From Colimorpha_A sp045591885 (GTDB lineage: Bacteria; Bacillota; Clostridia; Oscillospirales; CAG-272), in NCBI GenBank assembly GCA_045591885.1, contig JAZNTT010000091.1:1-25703 (forward strand): 25,703 nt of DNA. The letters run 5' to 3'. The translations under genes and the position numbers were made by a program. Below, one piece after another: positions 15,147 through 21,558 of the stretch; position 1 is the first letter of the stretch; each line of letters starts with the position of its first letter. The notes beneath the pieces were generated by a model. It saw only the letters and a list, made by a program, of their open reading frames with translations, had not been told where the DNA came from and did not search any database.

Positions 15147-16157
15147 ATGGAAAACAACGAAGTAATCAAAAAGAAAATATTTTCGGGAGTTCAGCCGAGC
15201 GGTAAGCTTACTATCGGCAACTATCTCGGTTCTATAAAGAATTGGAAAGAGTTTGAAGAAAGCTACGACTGCATTTACTGCGTCGTTGACCTTCACGCGA
15301 TAACAGTCCGTCAGGATCCTGCCGAGCTTCGCCGCAGAACCTACGAGACGCTCGCGCTTTATATCGCAAGCGGACTTGACCCCGAGAAGAACACGCTTTT
15401 CGTGCAGAGCCACGTTCCTGCTCATGCAGAGCTTGCTTGGGTGCTCAACTGCTATGCTATGCACGGCGAGCTTAACCGTATGACGCAGTTTAAGGACAAG
15501 AGCAAGAAGTACGCCGCTAACATCAACGCAGGTCTGTTCACCTACCCTGTTCTTATGGCATCGGATATTCTTCTTTATCAGACGAACCTCGTCCCCGTAG
15601 GTATCGACCAGATGCAGCATATCGAGCTTACGCGCGATATTGCGAACAGATTTAATCAGGTCTACGGCGAGACCTTCGCTATTCCCGAGGGATTTATCCC
15701 GAAGGCAGGCGCAAAGGTAATGTCGCTTGCCGAGCCGGAAAAGAAGATGAGCAAATCGGATACGAACACTAACGCATCTGTTTATATTCTTGATGGCAAG
15801 GACGATATAATCAGAAAGTTCAAGCGTGCGGTAACCGACTCTGACACCGTCGTTCGCCGCGCTGAAGGCAAGGACGGCATAAATAACCTTATGACGATCT
15901 ACACCGCGTTTACAGGCAAGACTGACGCAGAGATCGAAAAGGAATTCGAGGGACTCGGTTACGGACACTTCTAGCTCGCAGTCGGCGAGACCGTCGCCGA
16001 CGCACTCGCTCCCGTCAAGACCGAATTTGACCGTCTTATGGGCGACAAGGCGTACCTTGAAGGCGTAATGAAGGACGGCTCCGCAAGAGCTGCTTATCTT
16101 GCAAGAAAGACGCTATCTAAGGTTTACCGTAAGGTCGGATTTACACAGCCGAAGTGA
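15147..16157 (+). CDS. trpS: Tryptophan--tRNA ligase, interrupted by an in-frame TAG codon
   Basis: A class I synthetase that charges tRNA-Trp. The HIGH-like signature is in PSGKLTIGNYLGS (residues 17-29) and KMSKS lies at 200-204. The frame meets TAG at 15972-15974, after residue 275. It then stays open for 60 codons to TGA at 16155-16157, and those codons read as the expected TrpRS C-terminus (LAVGETVADALAPVKTEF, then RKTLSKVYRKVGFTQPK). Reading TAG as one residue gives 336 residues, the normal length. Homologues usually have Lys here (GYGDFKKAV pattern), so one A-to-T change from AAG explains it. Without readthrough the product loses part of the anticodon-binding domain and is probably inactive. 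Mutation, assembly error, or amber suppression/recoding are all possible. An AAGGAG SD precedes the ATG. Confidence 0.9.
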
Positions 16158-16168
16158 TAGAGAAAAGT

Positions 16169-16200
16169 AAAAGCAAGAACGGAAATCCGTTCTTGCTTTT
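16169..16200. terminator. Bidirectional terminator after trpS
   Basis: AAAAGCAAGAACGGA (16169-16183) pairs with 16186-16200 to give a perfect stem with T runs on both strands. It ends trpS and also the convergent zinc-ribbon gene, whose stop is at 16209. Confidence 0.9.
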
Positions 16201-16208
16201 TATTGTGC

Positions 16209-16526
16209 TTATTTATTATCTTGATATGTAATTTTTGCACCACACCTATGACAAAATATGCTGTCACGCATTAGTTCGGTTCCGCACTGTTTGCAAAACA
16301 ACCTCTCACTGCTGGCGGAAATGTTATTTTCAGCATCATTAGCGCTAACGTCACAACTCTTTTTGTTTGACTCATCTGTGCTGAAAGCAACAATCAAAGT
16401 CGAAATAAGAGGTGAAAAAAGAAAACTGAGAAAAAAATACGTACTAAACCGTCTACCTTTTTTCCTTGCCCATAAACCCGGGATTAATGCCAACAAAATA
16501 CAGCATAAAAAAACCTCTAAATACAA
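16209..16526 (-). CDS. Membrane protein with C-terminal zinc ribbon
   Basis: A 105-residue protein. Two hydrophobic helices fill the first 50 residues (CCILLALIPGLWA, then a short basic loop RKKGRRF and FFLSFLFSPLISTLIVAF). This N-terminus resembles a widespread clostridial group with a KGRSF-like loop between two helices. A polar linker leads to a zinc ribbon with C78, C81, C92 and C95 (FCKQCGTEL...IFCHRCGAKI). The start is TTG at 16524-16526, because no ATG or GTG is in place and AGGAGG lies exactly 8 bases before it. It is monocistronic, AT-rich, and sits behind a leader matching the one before the unrelated 1890-2408 gene. Function is unknown. Confidence 0.8.
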   Translation of the reverse strand: MYLEVFLCCILLALIPGLWARKKGRRFSTYFFLSFLFSPLISTLIVAFSTDESNKKSCDVSANDAENNISASSERLFCKQCGTELMRDSIFCHRCGAKITYQDNK

Positions 16527-16719
16527 TGGTTTTTCCTCCTAAAGTAAAAAGTGCGCCAACCGAAGCTGACGCACAAAAAATACATCGCTCCAATTGTCGC
16601 CAAACAAAATCTTTTACTTACCGCGAAAGTATATGCAAAAGAAGAGCATCTGTATTTTTATCAAAAAAAATAAAAATACACATACTTCCACAGTAAAAAG
16701 ATTCGATTTTGTTTGGCGC
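16527..16719 (-). promoter_or_regulatory. Structured 5' leader RNA, copy 2 (attenuator/riboswitch-like, unrecognised class)
   Basis: About 190 transcribed bases. In transcript order: a perfect 14-bp stem (16705-16718 with 16598-16611); inside it an 18-bp stem (16679-16696 with 16618-16635, several G-U pairs); inside that a 9-bp A/T stem (16670-16678 with 16652-16660). Together these make a nearly continuous hairpin of about 120 bases. Then come GACAATTGGAG (16588-16598), 13 bases, a terminator-like hairpin (16551-16574) with a T-rich run, and AGGAGG (16535-16540). Order and spacing match copy 1 at 2409-2644, with pairing-preserving base changes. Regulation is inferred. Confidence 0.72.
16551..16574 (-). 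terminator. Terminator-like hairpin just before the SD (leader copy 2)
   Basis: In the transcript, GTGCGTCAGC pairs with GTTGGCGCAC around a TTCG tetraloop and is followed by TTTTTACTTT. The 3' arm is identical to copy 1. The 5' arm differs at four successive bases, and all four keep pairing through G-U exchange. Confidence 0.78.
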
Positions 16720-16723
16720 TTTC

Positions 16724-16752
16724 ATTTTATCACAGTAAAGAGATTTTGTCAA
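16724..16752 (-). promoter_or_regulatory. Sigma-A promoter of leader copy 2
   Basis: TTGACA (16747-16752), a 17-base spacer and TAAAAT (16724-16729) with an extended TGA. The string GTGATAWAATGAAA is shared with the promoter of copy 1. Confidence 0.85.
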
Positions 16753-16772
16753 TAGCGGGATTTTCTTTTATA

Positions 16773-16818
16773 CCTTCTCCTGAGGGAGAAGGGGGACCAC
16801 CGAAGGTGGTGGATGAGG
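16773..16818 (+). repeat. Dispersed palindromic repeat, copy A
   Basis: CCTTCTCC/GGAGAAGG palindrome (16773-16792), then a second small stem CCACC/GGTGG, ending in GGATGAGG at 16811-16818. It lies 20 bases upstream of the leader copy 2 promoter. Confidence 0.75.
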
Positions 16819-16889
16819 AGTAATACCCCAATATAGAGAGTAATAAATTGTGAAAGCTCATTACATTCGCTTTGATATACTCTTAGACA

Positions 16890-16935
16890 CCTCATCCGCC
16901 TCGTTACACTCGGCACCTTCTCCCGCTGGAGAAGG
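16890..16935 (-). repeat. Dispersed palindromic repeat, copy B (inverted)
   Basis: The same module as copy A in the opposite orientation: CCTCATCC at 16890-16897 and a CCTTCTCC/GGAGAAGG palindrome at 16916-16935. Copies A and B face each other across about 70 bases. Confidence 0.75.
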
Positions 16936-16940
16936 TAAGC

Positions 16941-16960
16941 GGCGGGAGCAAGCCCCCGCC
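16941..16960. repeat. GC-rich hairpin between repeat copies
   Basis: GGCGGG and CCCGCC pair around AGCAAGCC, followed by CTACGG. It looks like a separate short dispersed palindrome inside the gene-free cluster. Confidence 0.5.
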
Positions 16961-17001
16961 CTACGGTGCGCCCAAACGACGTTACTTTACCGTTGGCACA
17001 C

Positions 17002-17016
17002 GGTTGCTACGCAACC
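17002..17016. repeat. Short palindrome GGTTGC/GCAACC
   Basis: A 6-bp stem with a TAC loop, five bases before repeat copy C. Confidence 0.45.
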
Positions 17017-17020
17017 TACA

Positions 17021-17100
17021 CCTCATCCGACAACCGCCCGAGATCCTTCGACTGCGCTCAGGATGACAGCGGGCGGTTGCCACCTTCCCCAAGGGGAAGG
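17021..17100 (-). repeat. Dispersed palindromic repeat, copy C, with a nested second element
   Basis: CCTCATCC (17021-17028) and a CCTTCCCC/GGGGAAGG palindrome (17083-17100) bound it, as in copies A and B. Its inner stem, CAACCGCCCG with CGGGCGGTTG (17031-17040 with 17070-17079), carries in its loop another short imperfect palindrome (about 17042-17067, ATCCT...AGGAT). It therefore appears to be one repeat family inserted in another. Confidence 0.7.
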
Positions 17101-17105
17101 CAAGA

Positions 17106-17159
17106 AAAAAGCGCCCGAGGCGGAAACTGCTTTCAGCAGTTTTCCGCGGGGCGCTTTTT
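17106..17159 (-). terminator. Long terminator of typA-DUF2809 overlapping the DUF2809 stop
   Basis: A stem of about 24 bp with one bulge and a few mismatches pairs 17106-17130 with 17136-17159. The 5-base loop contains the TGA stop of the DUF2809 gene (17133-17135). A T run follows on the minus strand. Confidence 0.85.
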
Positions 17160-17525
17160 GATTATTAGTTCAGTTATATAGGTAATTCCGCAGCCGACCG
17201 CGTAGCAGATTATATCTATGAATGAAAATGACGTTCCGACCATAATCGCCACTATCGAATCGCGCGGTATTCCGAGCAGGTCAACGATTTTTACGAGTTG
17301 GAGAAGCTCGACCAAGAGTGCGAAGATGAAAACGTAAAGCGGCAAGAGCTTTATTCCCGTCGGTTTTACTATTCTGATAAGGCAATATATCAGTATAACG
17401 ACGAGGATGTCTCCGACGTACGGGCGGACGAATGCGTCGTGCACGAATGCACCTATGAGTATTTCAATACACAGTAGGAGCAGAAACGCTATCAGGTACG
17501 CTGCGCGCAGCTTTTTATGCTTCAT
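17133..17525 (-). CDS. DUF2809 integral membrane protein
   Basis: A 130-residue protein with four hydrophobic helices, matching the DUF2809 (VanZ-like) group. Diagnostic stretches are RPYVGDILVVILIYCLIRI in the second helix, PLYVFIFALLVELLQL in the third and GTSFSFIDIICYAVGCGI in the fourth. No activity is known for the family. It starts 20 bases after the typA stop and shares its transcript. The last codons lie inside the arms of the operon terminator and the stop codon is in its loop, which is unusual but leaves the reading frame intact. Confidence 0.82.
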   Translation of the reverse strand: MKHKKLRAAYLIAFLLLLCIEILIGAFVHDAFVRPYVGDILVVILIYCLIRIVKPTGIKLLPLYVFIFALLVELLQLVKIVDLLGIPRDSIVAIMVGTSFSFIDIICYAVGCGITYITELIIKKRPAENC

Positions 17526-17545
17526 CTTTACCTCTTTTCAGCAAA

Positions 17546-19375
17546 TTACTGCTGTTTTTTCTTTGCCGCCTGCGCCTTTTTACGGGTAGGCGTATCAAGA
17601 ATTACCTTACGGAGACGAAGCCCCTTAGGAGTTACCTCGATAAGCTCGTCATCTGCGATAAACTCGATCGCTTCTTCAAGCGACATCGTCTTATGGGGGG
17701 TAAGAATAAGCTTTTCGTCCGCGCCCTTTGAACGGATCGCGGTGAGCTGCTTCGTCTTACAGGGGTTGATCTCGATATCGCCCTGCTTCGGGTTTTCTCC
17801 GACGATCATTCCCTCGTACACCTCTGTCTGAACGCCAACGAAAAGCTGTCCGCGCTCCTGCGAGTTAAAGAGACCGTAAGATGTCGTAATTCCCTTTTCC
17901 GACGCGACAAGCGAGCCCGTCTGACGGGAAGGCATATCGCCCTTGTAGGGATGATATCCCTCGAAAACTGTATTCATAATTCCCTCTCCGCGGGTCGCGG
18001 TGAGGAACTCACTTCTGTATCCGAAGAGGCAACGGGACGGGATAAGATAGTGAAGCTCCATACGGCTTCCGCGGTTGCCCATTTCAAGAAGCTCACCCTT
18101 ACGCATATTGAGCTTTTCGATAACCGAGCCCATATACTGCTCAGGCACGTCGATCTGTACCTTTTCGTACGGCTCGTTCTTTACGCCGTCGATCTCCTTA
18201 TAAAGCACGCGGGGAGTCGAGAGCGAAAGCTCATAGCCCTCACGTCTCATAGTTTCAACAAGTATCGAGAGGTGCATTTCTCCGCGTCCTGCAACCTTGA
18301 AGCTATCCGTCGTTTCGCCGTCCTCAACACGGAGAGAAACATCCTTAAGAAGCTCGCGGTAGAGACGGTCTCTTATCTGTCTTGTTGTAACGAACTTACC
18401 CTCGCGTCCTGCAAACGGGCTGTCGTTTACGGCGAAGGTCATTTCGATCGTCGGCTCACTTATCTTAACGAAAGGAAGCGGCTCGGGGTTGGTAACGGAG
18501 GTTATAGTATCACCGATCGTAATATTTTCAGCGCCCGAGAAGCAGACGATATCGCCTACGTTTGCACTTTCAACAGTTCTTCTGCCGAGACCGTCGAAGG
18601 TTTGAAGCGAAACGATTCTTGTTCTTACAGGGTTAGCGCCGGTGTGATAATTGCAAATAAGTGCTTCCTGATTTACCTTAACGGAACCGCGCTCGATGCG
18701 TCCGATTCCCATTCTTCCAACGTACTCGTTATAGTCGATAGAGGAAACGAGAAGCTGAAGCTCGCCGTTTTCGTCTCCCTCGGGAGCGGGAATATATTCA
18801 AGAATGGTATCAAAAAGCGGCTGAAGGTCAACGCCCGGCTCGTAGGGGGTGAACGATGCAGTACCAGCTCTTCCCGAGCAGAAAAGCATCGGCGAATCGA
18901 GCTGATCATCGGTTGCGTCGAGATCCATAAGAAGCTCAAGAACCTCGTCCTCGACCTCTTCGATACGCGCATCAGGCTTGTCGACTTTGTTTACTACGAC
19001 GATGACGCGGTGGTTAAGCTCAAGCGCCTTCTGAAGCACGAAGCGCGTCTGCGGCATCGGTCCCTCTGCGGCGTCAACAAGCAGAATTACTCCGTTCACC
19101 ATCTTGAGGATTCGCTCGACCTCGCCCGAGAAGTCTGCGTGTCCGGGGGTGTCTATAATATTGATCTTTACGTCCTTATAGTGTACCGCCGTGTTCTTTG
19201 CGAGGATTGTAATTCCTCTTTCCTTTTCAAGGGCGTTAGAGTCCATTACTCGCTCTTCCGTCGCCTGATTTTCACGGTATACACCGCCCTGCTTAAGCAT
19301 CTGGTCGACGAGAGTCGTCTTACCGTGGTCAACGTGGGCTATGATCGCTATGTTTCTTAAATCGTTTCTTACCAA
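17546..19375 (-). CDS. typA: Translational GTPase TypA/BipA
   Basis: A ribosome-associated GTPase related to EF-G, involved in 50S assembly and stress adaptation. The GTP site is complete: G1 in AHVDHGKTTLVD, G2/switch around ERGITI, G3 DTPGHADF and G4 NKVD. The EF-G-like domains III and V and the TypA C-terminal domain follow, for a total of about 609 residues. An ATG at 19394-19396 would lengthen it by 7 residues. That ATG has no SD and lies only about 9 bases from the predicted transcription start, so I prefer TTG at 19373-19375, 11 bases after AAGGA. This gives MVRNDLRNIAIIAH, the usual TypA N-terminus. DUF2809 follows on the same transcript. Confidence 0.95.
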   Translation of the reverse strand: MVRNDLRNIAIIAHVDHGKTTLVDQMLKQGGVYRENQATEERVMDSNALEKERGITILAKNTAVHYKDVKINIIDTPGHADFSGEVERILKMVNGVILLVDAAEGPMPQTRFVLQKALELNHRVIVVVNKVDKPDARIEEVEDEVLELLMDLDATDDQLDSPMLFCSGRAGTASFTPYEPGVDLQPLFDTILEYIPAPEGDENGELQLLVSSIDYNEYVGRMGIGRIERGSVKVNQEALICNYHTGANPVRTRIVSLQTFDGLGRRTVESANVGDIVCFSGAENITIGDTITSVTNPEPLPFVKISEPTIEMTFAVNDSPFAGREGKFVTTRQIRDRLYRELLKDVSLRVEDGETTDSFKVAGRGEMHLSILVETMRREGYELSLSTPRVLYKEIDGVKNEPYEKVQIDVPEQYMGSVIEKLNMRKGELLEMGNRGSRMELHYLIPSRCLFGYRSEFLTATRGEGIMNTVFEGYHPYKGDMPSRQTGSLVASEKGITTSYGLFNSQERGQLFVGVQTEVYEGMIVGENPKQGDIEINPCKTKQLTAIRSKGADEKLILTPHKTMSLEEAIEFIADDELIEVTPKGLRLRKVILDTPTRKKAQAAKKKQQ

Positions 19376-19386
19376 AACATTCACAT

Positions 19387-19391
19387 TCCTT
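19387..19391 (-). promoter_or_regulatory. SD that decides the typA start
   Basis: AAGGA on the minus strand, downstream of the ATG at 19396 and 11 bases upstream of the TTG at 19375. It can only serve a start later than the ATG. Confidence 0.6.
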
Positions 19392-19411
19392 ATCATTAAA
19401 TTTAACAGTTA

Positions 19412-19440
19412 AGTATAACACATTATTCCGCTTTTTTCAA
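19412..19440 (-). promoter_or_regulatory. Promoter of typA-DUF2809
   Basis: On the minus strand, TTGAAA (19435-19440), a 17-base spacer and TATACT (19412-19417). Confidence 0.75.
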
Positions 19441-19491
19441 TGATTTTTTCAACAAAGATGCATTTACTTGTCTTTTTTTAGTTGTACACTA

Positions 19492-19520
19492 TTGATTTAA
19501 GGCATTTTGAGTGATATAAT
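19492..19520 (+). promoter_or_regulatory. Promoter of the metal ABC transporter genes
   Basis: TTGATT (19492-19497), a 17-base spacer and TATAAT (19515-19520) with an extended TGA. The predicted start falls inside the Fur-type box. Confidence 0.8.
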
Positions 19521-19522
19521 AT

Positions 19523-19542
19523 GAAATTGATAATCATTTTCA
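19523..19542 (+). promoter_or_regulatory. Fur/Zur/PerR-family operator
   Basis: TGATAATCATTTTCA at 19528-19542 matches the 7-1-7 box TGATAATNATTATCA at all but one position. A longer reading (19523-19541) matches the classical 19-base Fur box at 16 of 19 positions. It lies 2 bases after the -10, across the predicted start, as expected for a repressor. Which metal it senses cannot be told. Confidence 0.75.
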
Positions 19543-19555
19543 TATCGAGGTCAGA

Positions 19556-20245
19556 ATGACGGCAGTAGAATGTAAGGACCTATGGCTTTCATACGGAAGC
19601 GCATCGGTCATCGAGGGGCTTTCCTTTTCGCTTGAAAGCGGAAAGTGCCTCTGCATAGCAGGTGAAAACGGAACGGGAAAAAGCACGCTTATCAAGGCGC
19701 TTCTCGGGCTAAAGGATGCCTCTCGCGGAGAGATCGTATTTTTTGACGGCGAGAAGAAGCACGGAGTCGGATATCTGCCGCAAAGAAGCGACGCGCAGAG
19801 CGATTTTCCCGCGTCGGTCTGGGAAGTAGTTCTATCAGGCAAGCTGACGAGCGGTAAGCGTTTTCCATTTTACACGAAAAAAGACAAGGAAGAAGCAAAG
19901 GCAAAGCTTGAGCTTCTTGATATTCTGCGTCTCAAAGACAAGAGCTTTGCGGAGCTTTCGGGCGGTCAGCAACAGAGAGTTCTGCTTGCACGCGCACTTT
20001 GTGCGGCTACCCAGCTTATACTCCTTGACGAGCCGGTAGCGGGTCTCGACCCAACGGCGACCTCCGAGTTTTACAAGATAATTCACCGTCTTAAGGACGA
20101 GGGCATAACCGTAATAATGGTTTCTCACGATATTCACTGCGCTCTTGCCGTTGCGGACAAGCTTCTCATTCTCCGTAACGACGGCTATTCATACACCGAT
20201 GCCGCGCCGCACGAGCACGATCACGAGGGGGGCTGTAAGATATGA
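19556..20245 (+). CDS. Metal ABC transporter ATP-binding protein (ZnuC/MntB-like)
   Basis: A 229-residue ABC ATPase that would power import of zinc, manganese or iron through the permease that follows. Walker A is GENGTGKST (36-44), the signature is LSGGQQQR, Walker B is LILLDEP and the H-loop is in VSHD. A Q-loop GYLPQRS is present. The C-terminal tail is His-rich (HEHDHEGG), which is common in zinc-type members and favours zinc, though it does not prove it. The ATG lies 14 bases past the Fur-type box, and the SD is GAGGTCAG. Its TGA overlaps the permease ATG by 4 bases. No substrate-binding lipoprotein gene is adjacent, so it must be elsewhere in the genome. Confidence 0.92.
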   Translation: MTAVECKDLWLSYGSASVIEGLSFSLESGKCLCIAGENGTGKSTLIKALLGLKDASRGEIVFFDGEKKHGVGYLPQRSDAQSDFPASVWEVVLSGKLTSGKRFPFYTKKDKEEAKAKLELLDILRLKDKSFAELSGGQQQRVLLARALCAATQLILLDEPVAGLDPTATSEFYKIIHRLKDEGITVIMVSHDIHCALAVADKLLILRNDGYSYTDAAPHEHDHEGGCKI

Positions 20246-21084
20246 CTGCGTTTATAAACGAGCTTCGGCTTATGTTCTCGCTCCACTCTATGGTATATGC
20301 GCTTGTGTGCGGAATACTGATTTCGGTATGTGCCGCGCTCCTCGGCGTTTGCCTCGTGCTTAAAAGATATTCGATGATCGGTGACGGACTTTCGCACGTC
20401 GCATTCGCTTCTCTTGCTATCGGGTCGGCGATGTCGATAGCACCTATGGCTTTGACTGTGCCTACGGTAGGTCTTTCTGCATTCGGGCTTTTGCGCCTCA
20501 ACGAAAAGGGCAAAATGAAGGGCGACGCACTTACCGCTGTCATTTCTACAGGTGCGCTTGCCATCGGTACTGTAGCCGCTTCCCTTTCGCCCGGCTCTAA
20601 CATTGATCTTAACGGCTATATGTTCGGATCAATTCTTGCCTTGAACGAAAGCGATCTAATTTGGTCAATCGTGCTTGCGGCGATCGTAATTCCGATCTAC
20701 TGCCTCGTGTACAACCGCATTTTCTCTGTCACCTTCGATCCGAGCTTTGCAAAGGCAACGGGAGTCAAGGTGCGTCTGTACGATACAGTCCTCGCGCTTC
20801 TTTCCGCGGTTACTATCGTTATCGGTATGCGCTTTATGGGAACGCTTCTCATTTCCGCGCTTATCGTGTTTCCGCCCATGACGGCGATGAGATTGATGAA
20901 AAGCTTTAAGGGCGTCGTTATTCTGTCGGCTCTGCTTCCGATATTCGGATTTGCTATCGGACTTATCGGCTCATATTTTCTCTCAACTCCTGCCGGCGCG
21001 AGCGTCGTTTGCGTTGAGCTTATAATGTTCATCATCGCATCGCTCATTTCCTTACTCAAAAAGTTAAAAAAACCTGCAAAATAA
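20242..21084 (+). CDS. Metal ABC transporter permease (ZnuB/MntC-like)
   Basis: A 280-residue ABC-3 family permease with about eight hydrophobic helices. Family landmarks are GVCLVLKRYSMIGDGLSHVAFASLAIG early, and later FDPSFAKATGVKVRLYD followed by RFMGTLLISALIVFPPMTAM, the region that contacts the ATPase. Length is typical. It is coupled to the ATPase gene by an ATGA overlap and probably falls under the same Fur-family control. The pair has no third gene; a weak hairpin follows the stop. Confidence 0.92.
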   Translation: MTAFINELRLMFSLHSMVYALVCGILISVCAALLGVCLVLKRYSMIGDGLSHVAFASLAIGSAMSIAPMALTVPTVGLSAFGLLRLNEKGKMKGDALTAVISTGALAIGTVAASLSPGSNIDLNGYMFGSILALNESDLIWSIVLAAIVIPIYCLVYNRIFSVTFDPSFAKATGVKVRLYDTVLALLSAVTIVIGMRFMGTLLISALIVFPPMTAMRLMKSFKGVVILSALLPIFGFAIGLIGSYFLSTPAGASVVCVELIMFIIASLISLLKKLKKPAK

Positions 21085-21090
21085 TGAAAG

Positions 21091-21112
21091 ATCCCCTGCT
21101 TTTACAGGGGAT
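21091..21112 (+). terminator. Probable terminator after the metal permease
   Basis: ATCCCCTG (21091-21098) pairs with CAGGGGAT (21105-21112) around CTTTTA. The T tract after it is poor, so termination may be partial. Confidence 0.6.
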
Positions 21113-21155
21113 TTCCGATTTTCCAAAAATTTTGCAATATTTTTTGCAAAAAGGT

Positions 21156-21184
21156 TTGAAATTTGTCGTGACATAGTGTATAAT
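21156..21184 (+). promoter_or_regulatory. Promoter of the small Cys-rich gene
   Basis: TTGAAA (21156-21161), a 17-base spacer and TATAAT (21179-21184). Confidence 0.8.
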
Positions 21185-21213
21185 GTAAAAAGTAATAGTT
21201 TGAGGATATAGAA

Positions 21214-21441
21214 ATGTGTAAGAAGAAAAACAAGAAAACAGAAAAACTCGAGATCTCTAAGGTCTGTATATACTGTGAAAATGCGACTGTAATTGCCGAC
21301 GACGAAAACGTACTCTGTTCTCTTTGCGGCATCGTAAATAAGGAATTTTGCTGCAAGAAATTCGCTTACGATCCGCTGAAGCGCGTTCCGCGTCAAATGC
21401 CTCCGATGCCGAAGCTGACAGAGGAAGATCTGCTTATATAA
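21214..21441 (+). CDS. Small Cys-rich protein with FCCKKFAYDPLKRVP motif
   Basis: A 75-residue protein with six cysteines: C18 and C21 (CIYC), C35 and C38 (CSLC), and C46-C47 (FCCKKF). The last part, KKFAYDPLKRVPRQMPPMP, resembles a C-terminus I associate with small hypothetical proteins in many Clostridia. The cysteine pairs suggest zinc or another metal. It has its own promoter, with the weak SD-like GAGGAT 8 bases before the ATG, and its own strong terminator, so it is a real, independently transcribed gene. No function is known, and closeness to the metal transporter may be chance. Confidence 0.8.
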   Translation: MCKKKNKKTEKLEISKVCIYCENATVIADDENVLCSLCGIVNKEFCCKKFAYDPLKRVPRQMPPMPKLTEEDLLI

Positions 21442-21448
21442 AATCTCC

Positions 21449-21475
21449 GCCCGAGGAAATTCCTCGGGCTTTTTT
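21449..21475 (+). terminator. Intrinsic terminator
   Basis: GCCCGAGGAA and TTCCTCGGGC form a strong stem followed by six T, 7 bases after the small Cys-rich gene. Confidence 0.92.
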
Positions 21476-21500
21476 ATTCGAAATAAGAAATAATTATAAC

Positions 21501-21545
21501 AATAAGAGAGAACAAATCGTTATACCGAAATGTTCTCTCTTTATT
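21501..21545 (-). terminator. Terminator of the MutS-like gene pair
   Basis: An inverted repeat of about 14 bp (around AGAGAGAACA and TGTTCTCTCT) with a loop of 16 bases, rich in A/T at its base. It lies 14 bases past the stop of the last MutS-like gene. Confidence 0.65.
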
Positions 21546-21558
21546 ATTGCTTGATCAT

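Noticed and set aside
15126..15968. Minus-strand open frame (280 codons) opposite trpS
   Set aside because: The plus strand encodes TrpRS with all motifs; the antisense frame ends near the same place only by codon bias.
16773..17100. CRISPR array
   Set aside because: The repeats are palindromic, vary in orientation and spacing, and have no regular spacers; no cas genes are nearby.
17951..19360. Long plus-strand open frame (469 codons) opposite typA
   Set aside because: It is the mirror of the conserved typA frame. Its translation has no family features, and it has no SD or promoter.
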